DNA of 14,957 nt from positions 1 through 14,957 of the forward strand of contig CABQHF010000024.1 of the NCBI GenBank assembly GCA_902463905.1, read 5' to 3'. The position numbers and the translations under genes were made by a program. The notes beneath the pieces were generated by a model, which did no database searches, was not told the origin of the DNA, and worked only from the letters and a program-made list of their open reading frames with translations. Shown piece after piece: positions 1-7,618 of this stretch; positions within the stretch are counted from its first letter, which is position 1, and each line of letters opens with the position of its first letter. Origin of the DNA: an uncultured Faecalibacterium sp. GTDB lineage: Bacteria > Bacillota > Clostridia > Oscillospirales > Ruminococcaceae.

Positions 1-106
1 AAATCCGAAACCGAGCAAATGTAAAATCCATGTAAATGTAAAATCTTTTTGCATGGAAGTGTAAAAAAGTCCCGTCGGTGCAGCGTGCCTTTGCGCCGGG
101 GCACAG

Positions 107-146
107 AAAAAGATGGGCACAGGCGTTGTAATCGCCCACTTTTTTT
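107..146 (+). terminator. Possible intrinsic terminator of the gene upstream of the window
   Basis: TGGGC at 114-118 can pair with GCCCA at 134-138. Beyond one mismatch (113/139) and a G-U pair, the A-run at 107-111 pairs with the T-run at 141-145, so the stem ends in a U-tract as in A-tract/T-tract terminators. The loop is long (15 nt), which weakens the call. The -35 box of the hprK promoter falls inside this loop. The gene it would terminate lies outside the window, so this is inference from shape only. Confidence 0.4.
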
Positions 147-154
147 ACTATAAT
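126..154 (+). promoter_or_regulatory. SigA-type promoter of the hprK-murB-rapZ-whiA-dnaE unit
   Basis: A -35 box TTGTAA (126-131) and a perfect -10 box TATAAT (149-154) are separated by exactly 17 bases, and transcription would start near 161. This is close to the housekeeping consensus and is the only good promoter seen upstream of the five-gene run ending at dnaE. A U-tract hairpin overlaps it (see the possible terminator). Confidence 0.8.
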
Positions 155-167
155 AATAGGAAGAGGT

Positions 168-186
168 CTCCGGCTCACGGCCGGAG
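168..186 (+). other. Small hairpin in the hprK leader
   Basis: CTCCGGC (168-174) is a perfect 7-bp inverted repeat with GCCGGAG (180-186), around a 5-nt loop. It sits just after the predicted transcript start and before the ribosome binding site AGGAGG at 198-203, which it leaves free. It may only stabilise the 5' end of the mRNA. No known riboswitch or attenuator was recognised. Confidence 0.5.
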
Positions 187-210
187 CACAAGGACACAGG
201 AGGAATCAGG

Positions 211-1146
211 ATGGGTACGTTCAACGTTTCGCTCAAAACGCTGACCGAGCGCGTCAGCATGGAAGTGGTGTACACCCCCAGAGAACTGGATCAGATCAGC
301 GTGGAGATCGCCGAGGTCAACCGTCCGGGCCTGTTTCTGGCCGGATACTACGACTATTTTGACAAACTGCGTCTGCAGATCATGGGTCTGGCAGAGATGA
401 ATTTCCTCTCCGGCCTTTCCAGCGAAAAGCGCTATGAGGCGCTGGAACAGCTGTTCCGGCAGCAGCCGCCTGCCGTGATCGTCTGCCGCAGCGAGGAGCT
501 GGAACCGTTCCCGGAGATGCTGGAACTGGCACAGAAGCACAGTGTGGCGCTGCTGCGCTCCAACGAGACGACCTGCACCCTGATGGGCAGTCTGATCAGC
601 GTGCTGAACCTGGAGCTGGCTCCCCGCATCACCCGGCACGGCGTGCTGGTGGAGGTGTACGGCGAGGGCATCCTGATCCTGGGCGACAGCGGCATCGGCA
701 AGAGCGAGCTGGCCATTGAGCTGGTCAAGCGCGGGCACCGTCTGGTGGCCGACGATGCGGTAGAGCTTCGCAAGGTGTCCAACCGGCAGATCATGGGCAC
801 CGCTCCGGAGAATATCCGCCACTTCATTGAGCTGCGCGGCATTGGCATCGTCAATGTGGCCCGGGTGTTCGGTGTGGGTGCGGTCAAGCTGAGCGAGAGC
901 CTGGACCTGGTGGTCCAGCTGGAAGCCTGGGACCCCACCAAGAATTACCAGCGTACGGGTCTGGAAAACGAATATTACGACATTCTGGGCGTCAGCATTC
1001 CCAGCACCAGCATTCCGGTCTCGCCCGGACGCAACCTTGCTGTGGTGCTGGAAACCGCGGCCATCAACAACCGCCAGAAAAAGATGGGTTACAATGCGGC
1101 CAAGGAGCTGCTGATCCGTCTGGGTCTGGACGATAAACTGGACTAA
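211..1146 (+). CDS. hprK: HPr kinase/phosphorylase (HprK/P)
   Basis: This bifunctional cytoplasmic enzyme phosphorylates Ser46 of HPr (and Crh where present) and removes that phosphate again. In Firmicutes it links the glycolytic state to catabolite control through CcpA. The 311-residue length is normal for the family. The N-terminal half is the HprK-N domain. The C-terminal kinase domain has the Walker A loop GDSGIGKS (158-165), the acidic pair in VADDAVEL (179-186) and the family signature ELRGIGIVNV (207-216). His143 lies in the conserved RHG just before the P-loop. The C-terminal KKMGYNAA (290-297) is also typical. The ATG has a strong AGGAGG site 7 nt upstream. It is the first gene after a consensus promoter and is followed 13 nt later by murB. 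Its substrate HPr is not encoded in this window. Confidence 0.97.
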   Translation: MGTFNVSLKTLTERVSMEVVYTPRELDQISVEIAEVNRPGLFLAGYYDYFDKLRLQIMGLAEMNFLSGLSSEKRYEALEQLFRQQPPAVIVCRSEELEPFPEMLELAQKHSVALLRSNETTCTLMGSLISVLNLELAPRITRHGVLVEVYGEGILILGDSGIGKSELAIELVKRGHRLVADDAVELRKVSNRQIMGTAPENIRHFIELRGIGIVNVARVFGVGAVKLSESLDLVVQLEAWDPTKNYQRTGLENEYYDILGVSIPSTSIPVSPGRNLAVVLETAAINNRQKKMGYNAAKELLIRLGLDDKLD

Positions 1147-1159
1147 AGGAGCACGCACC

Positions 1160-2074
1160 ATGGAACAACTCAAGCAGCAGCTGCAGGCGGCTGGAATCCT
1201 TTATAAAGAAAACGAGCCGCTCTCGGAACACTGCACTTTCCGCATTGGCGGCCCGGCCGACCTGTTTGTGATGCCGCGGGATGAAGATCAGCTTTGTCAG
1301 ACCGTTCAGTTCTGCAAACAGTCGAAGATCCGCTATTACCTGCTGGGCAATGGCAGCAACATCCTGTTTGCGGATGAGGGCTTTCGAGGAGCAGTCATTG
1401 ATGTTTCTACCGAAGCAGCGGGAATGGGACTGTCGATTTATCAGAATGCCGACGGCGATTATATTTCGGCACCGGCAGGTCTGAAACTTTCCGAGCTGTG
1501 CAAATTTGCCCTCCAGCACGGCTACACCGGGCTGGAATTTGCCTATGGCATCCCCGGCACGGTGGGCGGTGCCGTCTACATGAACGCCGGTGCTTACGGC
1601 GGCGAAATGAAGGATGTGCTGGAAGCCGTCAGCTATCTCACCGCCGACGGCCGCTGGGTGGACAGTGAAGCGTCCGAGCTGGACTTTTCCTACCGGCACA
1701 GCGCGTTTGAAGAGAATGGTGCCTGCATCCTTGGCGCAGTGTTCCACCTGGAAAAAGGCGACCCGGATGCCATCAAGGCCCGGATGAACGAGCTGATGCA
1801 GAAGCGCATCGACAAACAGCCGCTGGACAAGCCCAGCGCCGGCAGCACCTTTAAGCGCCCGGCGGGCGCTTTTGCGGCGGCCCTCATCGACCAGTGCGGC
1901 CTGCGGGGTTACCGCCATGGCGGCGCTGCCGTGAGTGACAAGCACTGCGGTTTTGTGGTGAACCTGGGCGGTGCTACCTGTGCTGATGTGCTGGCACTGT
2001 GTGACGAGGTGCGCGCCATTGTAAAGGAAAAGACCGGCTACGATCTGGAAAAAGAGATCCGGGTCGTGAAATAA
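1160..2074 (+). CDS. murB: UDP-N-acetylenolpyruvoylglucosamine reductase (MurB)
   Basis: MurB is the FAD- and NADPH-dependent cytoplasmic enzyme that reduces UDP-GlcNAc-enolpyruvate to UDP-MurNAc, the second committed step of peptidoglycan synthesis. At 304 residues it is the short type II form usual in Gram-positives. FAD-binding motifs are FRIGGPAD (27-34), LLGNGSNILF (61-70) and GIPGTVGGAVYMNAGAYGGE (130-149). The catalytic Ser229 lies in SAGSTFKRP (226-234), and a conserved acidic residue sits near the C-terminus (EKEIRVV, from 297). The start has AAAGGAG at 1145-1151, overlapping the hprK stop codon, and the gap to hprK is 13 nt, so the two are almost certainly co-transcribed. Nine cysteines in 304 residues is high, which fits a cytoplasmic enzyme of an anaerobe. 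Confidence 0.97.
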   Translation: MEQLKQQLQAAGILYKENEPLSEHCTFRIGGPADLFVMPRDEDQLCQTVQFCKQSKIRYYLLGNGSNILFADEGFRGAVIDVSTEAAGMGLSIYQNADGDYISAPAGLKLSELCKFALQHGYTGLEFAYGIPGTVGGAVYMNAGAYGGEMKDVLEAVSYLTADGRWVDSEASELDFSYRHSAFEENGACILGAVFHLEKGDPDAIKARMNELMQKRIDKQPLDKPSAGSTFKRPAGAFAAALIDQCGLRGYRHGGAAVSDKHCGFVVNLGGATCADVLALCDEVRAIVKEKTGYDLEKEIRVVK

Positions 2075-2105
2075 GATAGATTCAAAAAGGAGCGGGATCG
2101 GATCC

Positions 2106-2969
2106 ATGGAACTGTTGATCGTCAGCGGACTTTCCGGTGCAGGAAAGTCGGTTGCTATGAATGCGCTGGAAGATATCGGTTATTTCTGCATTGACAACAT
2201 CCCGGCGGCACTTCTGCCCAGCATCACGGCCTTTTCCAAGGCGGGCGATAACCAGCTGGAACGGGTGGCGCTGTGTATGGATGTGCGCGGCTGCCGCACG
2301 CGGGAAGAGATCGAACAGGCGCTGCAGCAGCTGGATGAGCAGAAAAAACCCTACAAGATCCTGTTTCTGGATGCGCCGGATGACGTGCTCATGCGCCGCT
2401 ACAGCGAGACCCGCCGCCGTCACCCCATCAGCATCGCAGAGGGACTGTCCACCCGGGATGCTTTCCTGAAGGAACGTCAGATCCTGGAGCCGCTGCGGGT
2501 GCGGGCCAATTACACCATCAACACGGCATTGCTCTCGACTGCACAGAACAAGGAACGCATCTGCGACCTTTTCCTGAAAAATGGCGGTGCAAAAAGCGCC
2601 ATGCGGCTTACCATCATGTCCTTCGGGTTCAAGTTTGGTCTGCCGCCGGAGGCGGATCTGGTACTGGATGTACGCTGCCTGCCGAACCCCTTCTATGTGC
2701 CGGAGCTCAAACACAAGACCGGCCTGGATCAGGAAGTGGTGGACTTCGTCATGAACCACCCGGAGGCAAAGCAGCTGCTGGACCGGTATGAGCAGTTTTT
2801 GCAGGTGGCACTGCCGCTCTATGTCAAAGAAGGCAAGAGCCAGCTGACCATCGCGGTGGGCTGCACCGGCGGCAAGCACCGCTCTATTACTTTTGCGCGC
2901 AAGATCGCGGAGTACTGCACATCCCTCGGCTACGAGCCGGGTGTCCAGCACCGCGATGCCATGCGCTGA
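2106..2969 (+). CDS. rapZ: RapZ/YvcJ family nucleotide-binding protein
   Basis: This is a P-loop protein of the RapZ (YvcJ) family. In E. coli RapZ controls GlmS synthesis by delivering the sRNA GlmZ to RNase E. In Gram-positives the homologue hydrolyses nucleotides and its role is less clear. The 287 residues match the family. It starts MELLIVSGLSGAGKS with Walker A GLSGAGKS at 8-15. LFLDAPDDVLMRRYSETRRR (86-105), MSFGFKFGLPPEADLVLDVR (171-190) and the C-terminal IAVGCTGGKHRS (249-260) are the hallmark blocks. AAAAGGAG at 2085-2092 lies 13 nt before the ATG, which is rather far, but no closer in-frame start exists and the N-terminus aligns with the family. It lies between murB and whiA, as in many Firmicutes, but without yvcK. 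Confidence 0.95.
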   Translation: MELLIVSGLSGAGKSVAMNALEDIGYFCIDNIPAALLPSITAFSKAGDNQLERVALCMDVRGCRTREEIEQALQQLDEQKKPYKILFLDAPDDVLMRRYSETRRRHPISIAEGLSTRDAFLKERQILEPLRVRANYTINTALLSTAQNKERICDLFLKNGGAKSAMRLTIMSFGFKFGLPPEADLVLDVRCLPNPFYVPELKHKTGLDQEVVDFVMNHPEAKQLLDRYEQFLQVALPLYVKEGKSQLTIAVGCTGGKHRSITFARKIAEYCTSLGYEPGVQHRDAMR

Positions 2970-2988
2970 CCAGAATTGAGGAACCACT

Positions 2989-3921
2989 ATGAGCTTTGCA
3001 TCCCGTGCACGGGAGGAGATCGCACAACGCAGCCTGCAGAAGGACTGCTGCGTGCGTGCGGCAGCGTATGGCTTTGCCTGCTTTGCCAAATATTTTGATA
3101 AAGGGGGGCTGGTGCTCCAGACCGAGCAGCCCCACACAGTGCAGCTGGCCCGGGAACTTTTTGCCCGCTGCGGTGTGCAGGGGGACGTTCTGGAAAGGCA
3201 GCGCCCCAGCGGCGTACTGTATGAGTTCAACATCCGGGAGCCGGAACAGGTGGCGCGGATGCATGAACTGTTCGGCACCACCGGCAGCGAGACGAGCCTG
3301 CAGATCGACCCCGCCCTGATCCGCTGTCAGACCTGCGTCAGTGCATACATTGGCGCAGCTTTTTTGTGCAGTGGCACCGTCACAGACCCGCAGAAGGAGT
3401 ACAATCTGGAGTTCCTGACCGCGCGCACCAATCTGGCCCGGGACTTTGAAGCCCTGCTGGCTGAGCATGAATTTGCCCCGCACCGCACCCGCCGCAACGG
3501 CGTGAACCTGGTCTACGTCAAGAACAGCGCCAATCTGGAACGACTGCTCCGCTTTATGGGGGCAGCCGGTGCGGCAGAGGAGATCCATGCACAGAAAGCC
3601 TTCAAGCAGGTGCGCAACCAGACCAACCGACAGACCAACTGCGACACGGCCAACCTTGGCAAAACGGCCCGGGCCAACGCCCAGACCCTCAGGGCCATCC
3701 GGTATCTGCAGGAAAACGATGCATTGGAAACACTGCCGGAGGTGCTGCAGCAGGCGGCAGCAGTACGGCTGCAATACCCCGACTTATCGCTTACCGCGTT
3801 GTGCGGCTGCTTTGACCCGGCGGTGAGCAAATCCGGCCTTTCGCACCGGATGAAAAAACTGGAAGCGTTGGCAGACGCCCTGCGGCAGCGCATGGAAAAA
3901 GGACAGGAGGCAGAGCCTTGA
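2989..3921 (+). CDS. whiA: WhiA family DNA-binding protein
   Basis: WhiA has an N-terminal LAGLIDADG-homing-endonuclease-like domain without nuclease activity and a C-terminal helix-turn-helix. In Streptomyces it is a sporulation regulator. In Bacillus it affects cell division and chromosome segregation. The 310 residues fit. Visible signatures are AAFLCSGTVTDPQKEYNLEF (123-142) in the LAGLIDADG part, NRQTNCDTANLGKT (213-226) in the linker region and KSGLSHRMKKLE (281-292) in the DNA-binding helix block. GAGG at 2978-2981 precedes the ATG by 7 nt. The end of the gene carries AGGAGG (3905-3910) and a stop that overlaps the dnaE start, so the two are translationally coupled. Homing activity is not expected, since the gene is a stand-alone chromosomal regulator. 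Confidence 0.95.
   Translation: MSFASRAREEIAQRSLQKDCCVRAAAYGFACFAKYFDKGGLVLQTEQPHTVQLARELFARCGVQGDVLERQRPSGVLYEFNIREPEQVARMHELFGTTGSETSLQIDPALIRCQTCVSAYIGAAFLCSGTVTDPQKEYNLEFLTARTNLARDFEALLAEHEFAPHRTRRNGVNLVYVKNSANLERLLRFMGAAGAAEEIHAQKAFKQVRNQTNRQTNCDTANLGKTARANAQTLRAIRYLQENDALETLPEVLQQAAAVRLQYPDLSLTALCGCFDPAVSKSGLSHRMKKLEALADALRQRMEKGQEAEP
3905..3920 (+). promoter_or_regulatory. Ribosome binding site that fixes the TTG start of dnaE
   Basis: AGGAGG at 3905-3910 is followed after 7 nt by TTG at 3918-3920, which overlaps the whiA stop TGA (3919-3921). No ATG or GTG lies between this site and the conserved PHP-domain motif, so the TTG is the best start and implies coupled translation. Confidence 0.85.
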
Positions 3922-6900
3922 GCGAAATCAGCGAAAACAACCACTTGGGCAGAGACTTTGTCCACCTGCACATCCATACGGAATACAGCCTGCTGGACGG
4001 TGCCTGCCGCATCGACCAGCTGATGGACCGCGTCAAGGAATGCGGCCAGACCGCCATTGCCTGCACCGACCACGGCGTCATGTACGGCTGTGTGCAGTTC
4101 TATAAGGCAGCCAAAAAGGCGGGCATCAAGCCCATCATCGGCTGTGAAGTCTATGTGGCTACCCGCACCCGTTTTGACAAGGTGAACAAGATCGACGGCA
4201 ACAACCATCTGATCCTGCTGTGCAAGAATGAGACCGGCTACAAAAACCTGATCAAAATGGTCTCGGCAGCGTTCGTGGAGGGTTTTTATTCCAAGCCCCG
4301 CGTGGACAAGCAGCTGTTGGAACAGTATCACGAGGGCCTGATCTGCCTGTCGGCCTGTCTGGCCGGTGAGGTGCCGCAGGCCATTCTGGCCGGGGACTAC
4401 GAGCGGGCCAAGGCCACGGCCTTGTGGTATCGGGATTTGTTCGGAGAAGGCAATTATTACATCGAATTGCAGGACCATGGGCTGGAAGAGGACAACATCG
4501 TTCTGCCGCAGCTCATCAAGCTGGCGCGGGAAACCGGCATCCCCATGGCGGCCACCAATGACTCCCATTATCTGCGCAAGGAAGATGCTAAGATGCAGGC
4601 CATCCTGCTGTGCATCCAGACCGGCAAGACCATTCAGGATGCCGACCGCATGGAGTTCCAGACCGACGAATTTTACGTCAAGACTACAGATGAAATGTAT
4701 GACCTGTTCTCCATGGTGCCGGAAGCCTGCGAAAACACGGCGAAAATTGCAGAACAGTGCAACTTTGACTTTGAGTTTGGCCACACCAAGATTCCTTATT
4801 ATAAAGCCCCGGACGGCATGGATAATCAGGCATTCTTTGAAAAGCTCTGCTGGGAGGGTCTTGAACGCCGGTACGGGCCCAATGTCCCGCAGGCCAACAA
4901 GGACCGCCTGAGCTATGAGATCGGCGTGGTCAAAACCATGGGCTACACCAACTACTACCTTATCGTCTGGGACTACATCAATTACGCCAAAAGTCAGGGC
5001 ATCCCGGTGGGCCCGGGCCGTGGTTCCGGTGCAGGTAGCATTGCGGCCTACAGCGTAGGCATCACGGATATCGACCCCATCCGGTACAATTTGATCTTCG
5101 AGCGCTTCCTGAACCCGGAGCGCGTCAGCATGCCTGATTTTGATGTGGACTTCTGCTACGAGCGTCGGCAGGAGGTCATTGATTACGTCAATCGGAAATA
5201 CGGGGCCGATCATGTGGCGCAGATCGTCACCTTCGGTACCATGGCCGCCCGCAACGCCATCCGCGATGTGGGCCGTGTGATGGGTATCCCGTATCAGCAG
5301 GTGGATGTGGTGGCAAAGCTGGTGCCCATGGAGCTCAAGATGACCCTGAAACGGGCACTGGAAGTTTCCACCGAGCTGAAGAAGCTCTATGACACCGACC
5401 CGCAGGTCACCGAGCTCATTGACACCGCTTTGAAGGTGGAGGGCATGCCGCGGCATGCGTCCACCCATGCGGCGGGCGTGGTCATCACGCCGGAACCTAC
5501 CGACTACTATCTGCCGCTGGCCACCAACGACGGCCTGCCGGTGACTCAGTTCAACATGACCGAGATCGAGGAACTGGGCCTGCTGAAAATGGACTTTCTG
5601 GGCCTGCGCACCCTGACCGTCATCCGGGACGCGGAGACGGCTGTGCAGAAGCATCACCCGGAGTTCTCCATCCAGAAGCTGGATTACGACGACCCGGAGA
5701 CCTATAAAATGCTGGGACAGGGCGACACCGAGGGTGTGTTCCAGCTGGAATCTTCCGGCATGAAGCAGGTGCTTGTAGGCCTGCAGCCGCAGAATCTGGA
5801 AGATGTTATCGCTCTGATCAGCCTGTACCGCCCCGGTCCCATGGATTCCATCCCCACCTACCTGCGCAACCGCCACGAGCCGGATAAGATCAGCTACAAG
5901 GCCCCGCAGCTGGCCCATATCCTGGACGTGACCAACGGCTGCATCGTCTATCAGGAACAGGTCATGCAGATCTTCCGGGAGCTGGCAGGCTTCTCCTTCG
6001 GGCAGGCAGACAACGTCCGCCGTGCCATGAGCAAAAAGAAGCACGCCGTGATGGAGGCCGAGCGGGAACACTTTGTGCATGGCTGCACCGAGCCGGGCCA
6101 CGAGTGCCCCGGCTGTGTGGCCAACGGCATTTCGGAAAAGGTCGCCAACGAGATCTACGATGAGATGTCCAGCTTCGCATCCTACGCTTTCAACAAGAGC
6201 CACGCGGCCTGCTATGCGTATGTGGCTTTCCAGACGGCTTACCTCAAGTGCCATTACCCCAGCGAGTTCATGGCCGCATTGCTGACCAGCGTGCTGGACA
6301 ACACGGACAAGGTCATCGAGTATTCCGGCGAGTGCGCCCGCCTTGGCATCAAGGTGCTGCCGCCGGATGTGAACGTTTCGGGCGGCGGCTTTACGGCTGA
6401 CGAAAAGGGCCAGATCCGCTTTGGCATGAATGCGGTCAAGAACGTGGGCCGCAACCTGATCGAGAATGTGGTGAAGGAGCGCCGGAACAAGCCCTATACC
6501 AGCCTGTATGATTTCTGCAAGCGGATGCACGGCAATGAGCTGAACCGCCGGGCGGTGGAGTGCCTGATCAAGGCCGGTGCCTTCGACCACATGGGCAACA
6601 ACCGCCACAGCCATGTGGAGGCCGTGGAGGGCATCCTGAAGAGCATCGAGACCGACACCCGCCGTAATCTGGACGGCCAGCTGGATCTGTTCACGGTGAT
6701 GAACGGGGGAGAGCAGGACACCGCGCAGGAGGACCGCTACGAGATCCGCCAGCTGCCGGAGTACAGCCACACCGAGCTGCTGCAGCAGGAAAAAGAGGTC
6801 AGCGGCCTGTATCTGTCGGGCCACCCGCTGGACGCCTACCGGGAAAAGATGGCCCGCATCGGTTCCCACACCATTAAGGCTCTCACCGGCGAGGACGCCC

Positions 6901-7436
6901 ATGTGACCGACGGCGAGAAGGTCCGCGTGGTCTGCGCCGTGGTCAAGAACCGCATGATGACCACCAAGTCCAACAGCATGATGGCCTTTACCAGCGTGGA
7001 GGACCTGACCGGCACCATGGAGGTGATCGTGTTCCCCAAGGTGCTGGACACCTTCCGGGATGCCATCCGCGAAAATGCGGTCGTGGTCATCGACGGACGG
7101 CTGTCGGTGCGGGAGGATGAGGCCTCCAAGCTGCTGGCGGACAGCATCGTGCCCATTGACAGCTACGATCCTGCCCGCCCGCAGAACGGCCGCCCAGACC
7201 CGGTCAAAGCGGCGGCAAAACGGCTGTATATCCGCCTGCCGTCCCGCAGTTGCCCGCAGTATGCCAAGGTGATCAACCTGTTGAGCATCTTTGACGGCAA
7301 TATGCCGGTGATCCTGTATCTGGAGGATACCAAACAGAAACTTGCTGCACCCCGGCACCTGTACACTTCCGGGCATCCGCTCTTCTTTGAAGAGCTGGAA
7401 AGACTGGTCGGCGCGGAAAACATTGCAACAAAATGA
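3918..7436 (+). CDS. dnaE: DNA polymerase III alpha subunit, DnaE1 type
   Basis: This is the replicative family C polymerase. Low-GC Gram-positives usually pair DnaE with PolC, and DnaE handles primer extension and part of synthesis. The 1172 residues fit DnaE1. The N-terminal PHP domain begins FVHLHIHTEYSLLDGA (14-29), with metal-type histidines 16, 18 and 20. The palm has GPGRGSGAGS (365-374), then MPDFDVDF with catalytic Asp409 and Asp411, and the third Asp559 in LKMDFLGL. The fingers hold RRAMSKKKH (701-709) and FNKSHAACYA (758-767). The tandem HhH region includes LNRRAVECLIKAGAFD (875-890). An OB fold follows at about 1002-1075. No exonuclease domain is inserted, so this is not PolC. A cysteine-rich insertion, HGCTEPGHECPGC (721-733), lies in the fingers. 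The TTG start overlaps the whiA stop. Confidence 0.97.
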   Translation: MSEISENNHLGRDFVHLHIHTEYSLLDGACRIDQLMDRVKECGQTAIACTDHGVMYGCVQFYKAAKKAGIKPIIGCEVYVATRTRFDKVNKIDGNNHLILLCKNETGYKNLIKMVSAAFVEGFYSKPRVDKQLLEQYHEGLICLSACLAGEVPQAILAGDYERAKATALWYRDLFGEGNYYIELQDHGLEEDNIVLPQLIKLARETGIPMAATNDSHYLRKEDAKMQAILLCIQTGKTIQDADRMEFQTDEFYVKTTDEMYDLFSMVPEACENTAKIAEQCNFDFEFGHTKIPYYKAPDGMDNQAFFEKLCWEGLERRYGPNVPQANKDRLSYEIGVVKTMGYTNYYLIVWDYINYAKSQGIPVGPGRGSGAGSIAAYSVGITDIDPIRYNLIFERFLNPERVSMPDFDVDFCYERRQEVIDYVNRKYGADHVAQIVTFGTMAARNAIRDVGRVMGIPYQQVDVVAKLVPMELKMTLKRALEVSTELKKLYDTDPQVTELIDTALKVEGMPRHASTHAAGVVITPEPTDYYLPLATNDGLPVTQFNMTEIEELGLLKMDFLGLRTLTVIRDAETAVQKHHPEFSIQKLDYDDPETYKMLGQGDTEGVFQLESSGMKQVLVGLQPQNLEDVIALISLYRPGPMDSIPTYLRNRHEPDKISYKAPQLAHILDVTNGCIVYQEQVMQIFRELAGFSFGQADNVRRAMSKKKHAVMEAEREHFVHGCTEPGHECPGCVANGISEKVANEIYDEMSSFASYAFNKSHAACYAYVAFQTAYLKCHYPSEFMAALLTSVLDNTDKVIEYSGECARLGIKVLPPDVNVSGGGFTADEKGQIRFGMNAVKNVGRNLIENVVKERRNKPYTSLYDFCKRMHGNELNRRAVECLIKAGAFDHMGNNRHSHVEAVEGILKSIETDTRRNLDGQLDLFTVMNGGEQDTAQEDRYEIRQLPEYSHTELLQQEKEVSGLYLSGHPLDAYREKMARIGSHTIKALTGEDAHVTDGEKVRVVCAVVKNRMMTTKSNSMMAFTSVEDLTGTMEVIVFPKVLDTFRDAIRENAVVVIDGRLSVREDEASKLLADSIVPIDSYDPARPQNGRPDPVKAAAKRLYIRLPSRSCPQYAKVINLLSIFDGNMPVILYLEDTKQKLAAPRHLYTSGHPLFFEELERLVGAENIATK

Positions 7437-7480
7437 CATCTCCGTGCACGAATCTCTACAAAAACTCCACGGGATGAATA

Positions 7481-7509
7481 TTTTCAAACGGCAAAGTTTG
7501 TGCTATAAT
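7481..7509 (+). promoter_or_regulatory. SigA-type extended -10 promoter of pfkA
   Basis: TTTTCA (7481-7486) stands 17 bases before a perfect TATAAT (7504-7509), which is preceded by TGC (7501-7503) to give an extended -10 TGn motif. Transcription would start near 7516, leaving a leader of about 100 nt. A near-palindrome TGAATATTTTCA (7475-7486) covers the -35 box, and CAAAC/GTTTG (7485-7489/7496-7500) lies in the spacer. Either could be an operator. I saw no clear terminator for dnaE before this promoter. Confidence 0.8.
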
Positions 7510-7618
7510 AAACAAAGCGAGTTTAACAATTCTTTCGATGCAAACAATGGGCGGCGTAAATGAAGAAGGGCGATCGCTCATGGGTGAATGAAGAAACAAA
7601 TTGGAGGGAATCTCTCGT

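Noticed and set aside
2989..3921. WhiA read as a homing endonuclease because of its LAGLIDADG-like domain
   Set aside because: The C-terminal helix-turn-helix signature, the length and the cluster position are those of WhiA, in which the nuclease function is lost.
7442..7472. CCGTG/CACGG inverted repeat just after dnaE as a terminator
   Set aside because: Only 5 bp with a 21-nt loop and no T-run, so not a credible intrinsic terminator.
3513..7487. A 1324-codon open frame on the minus strand over dnaE, and similar long antisense frames over hprK, murB, rapZ, pfkA and ligA
   Set aside because: Each is codon-aligned with the sense gene, so its stops would need sense codons TTA, CTA or TCA, which this GC-rich genome avoids (dnaE has none). 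The products are low-complexity, lack family motifs and have no promoter or ribosome site.
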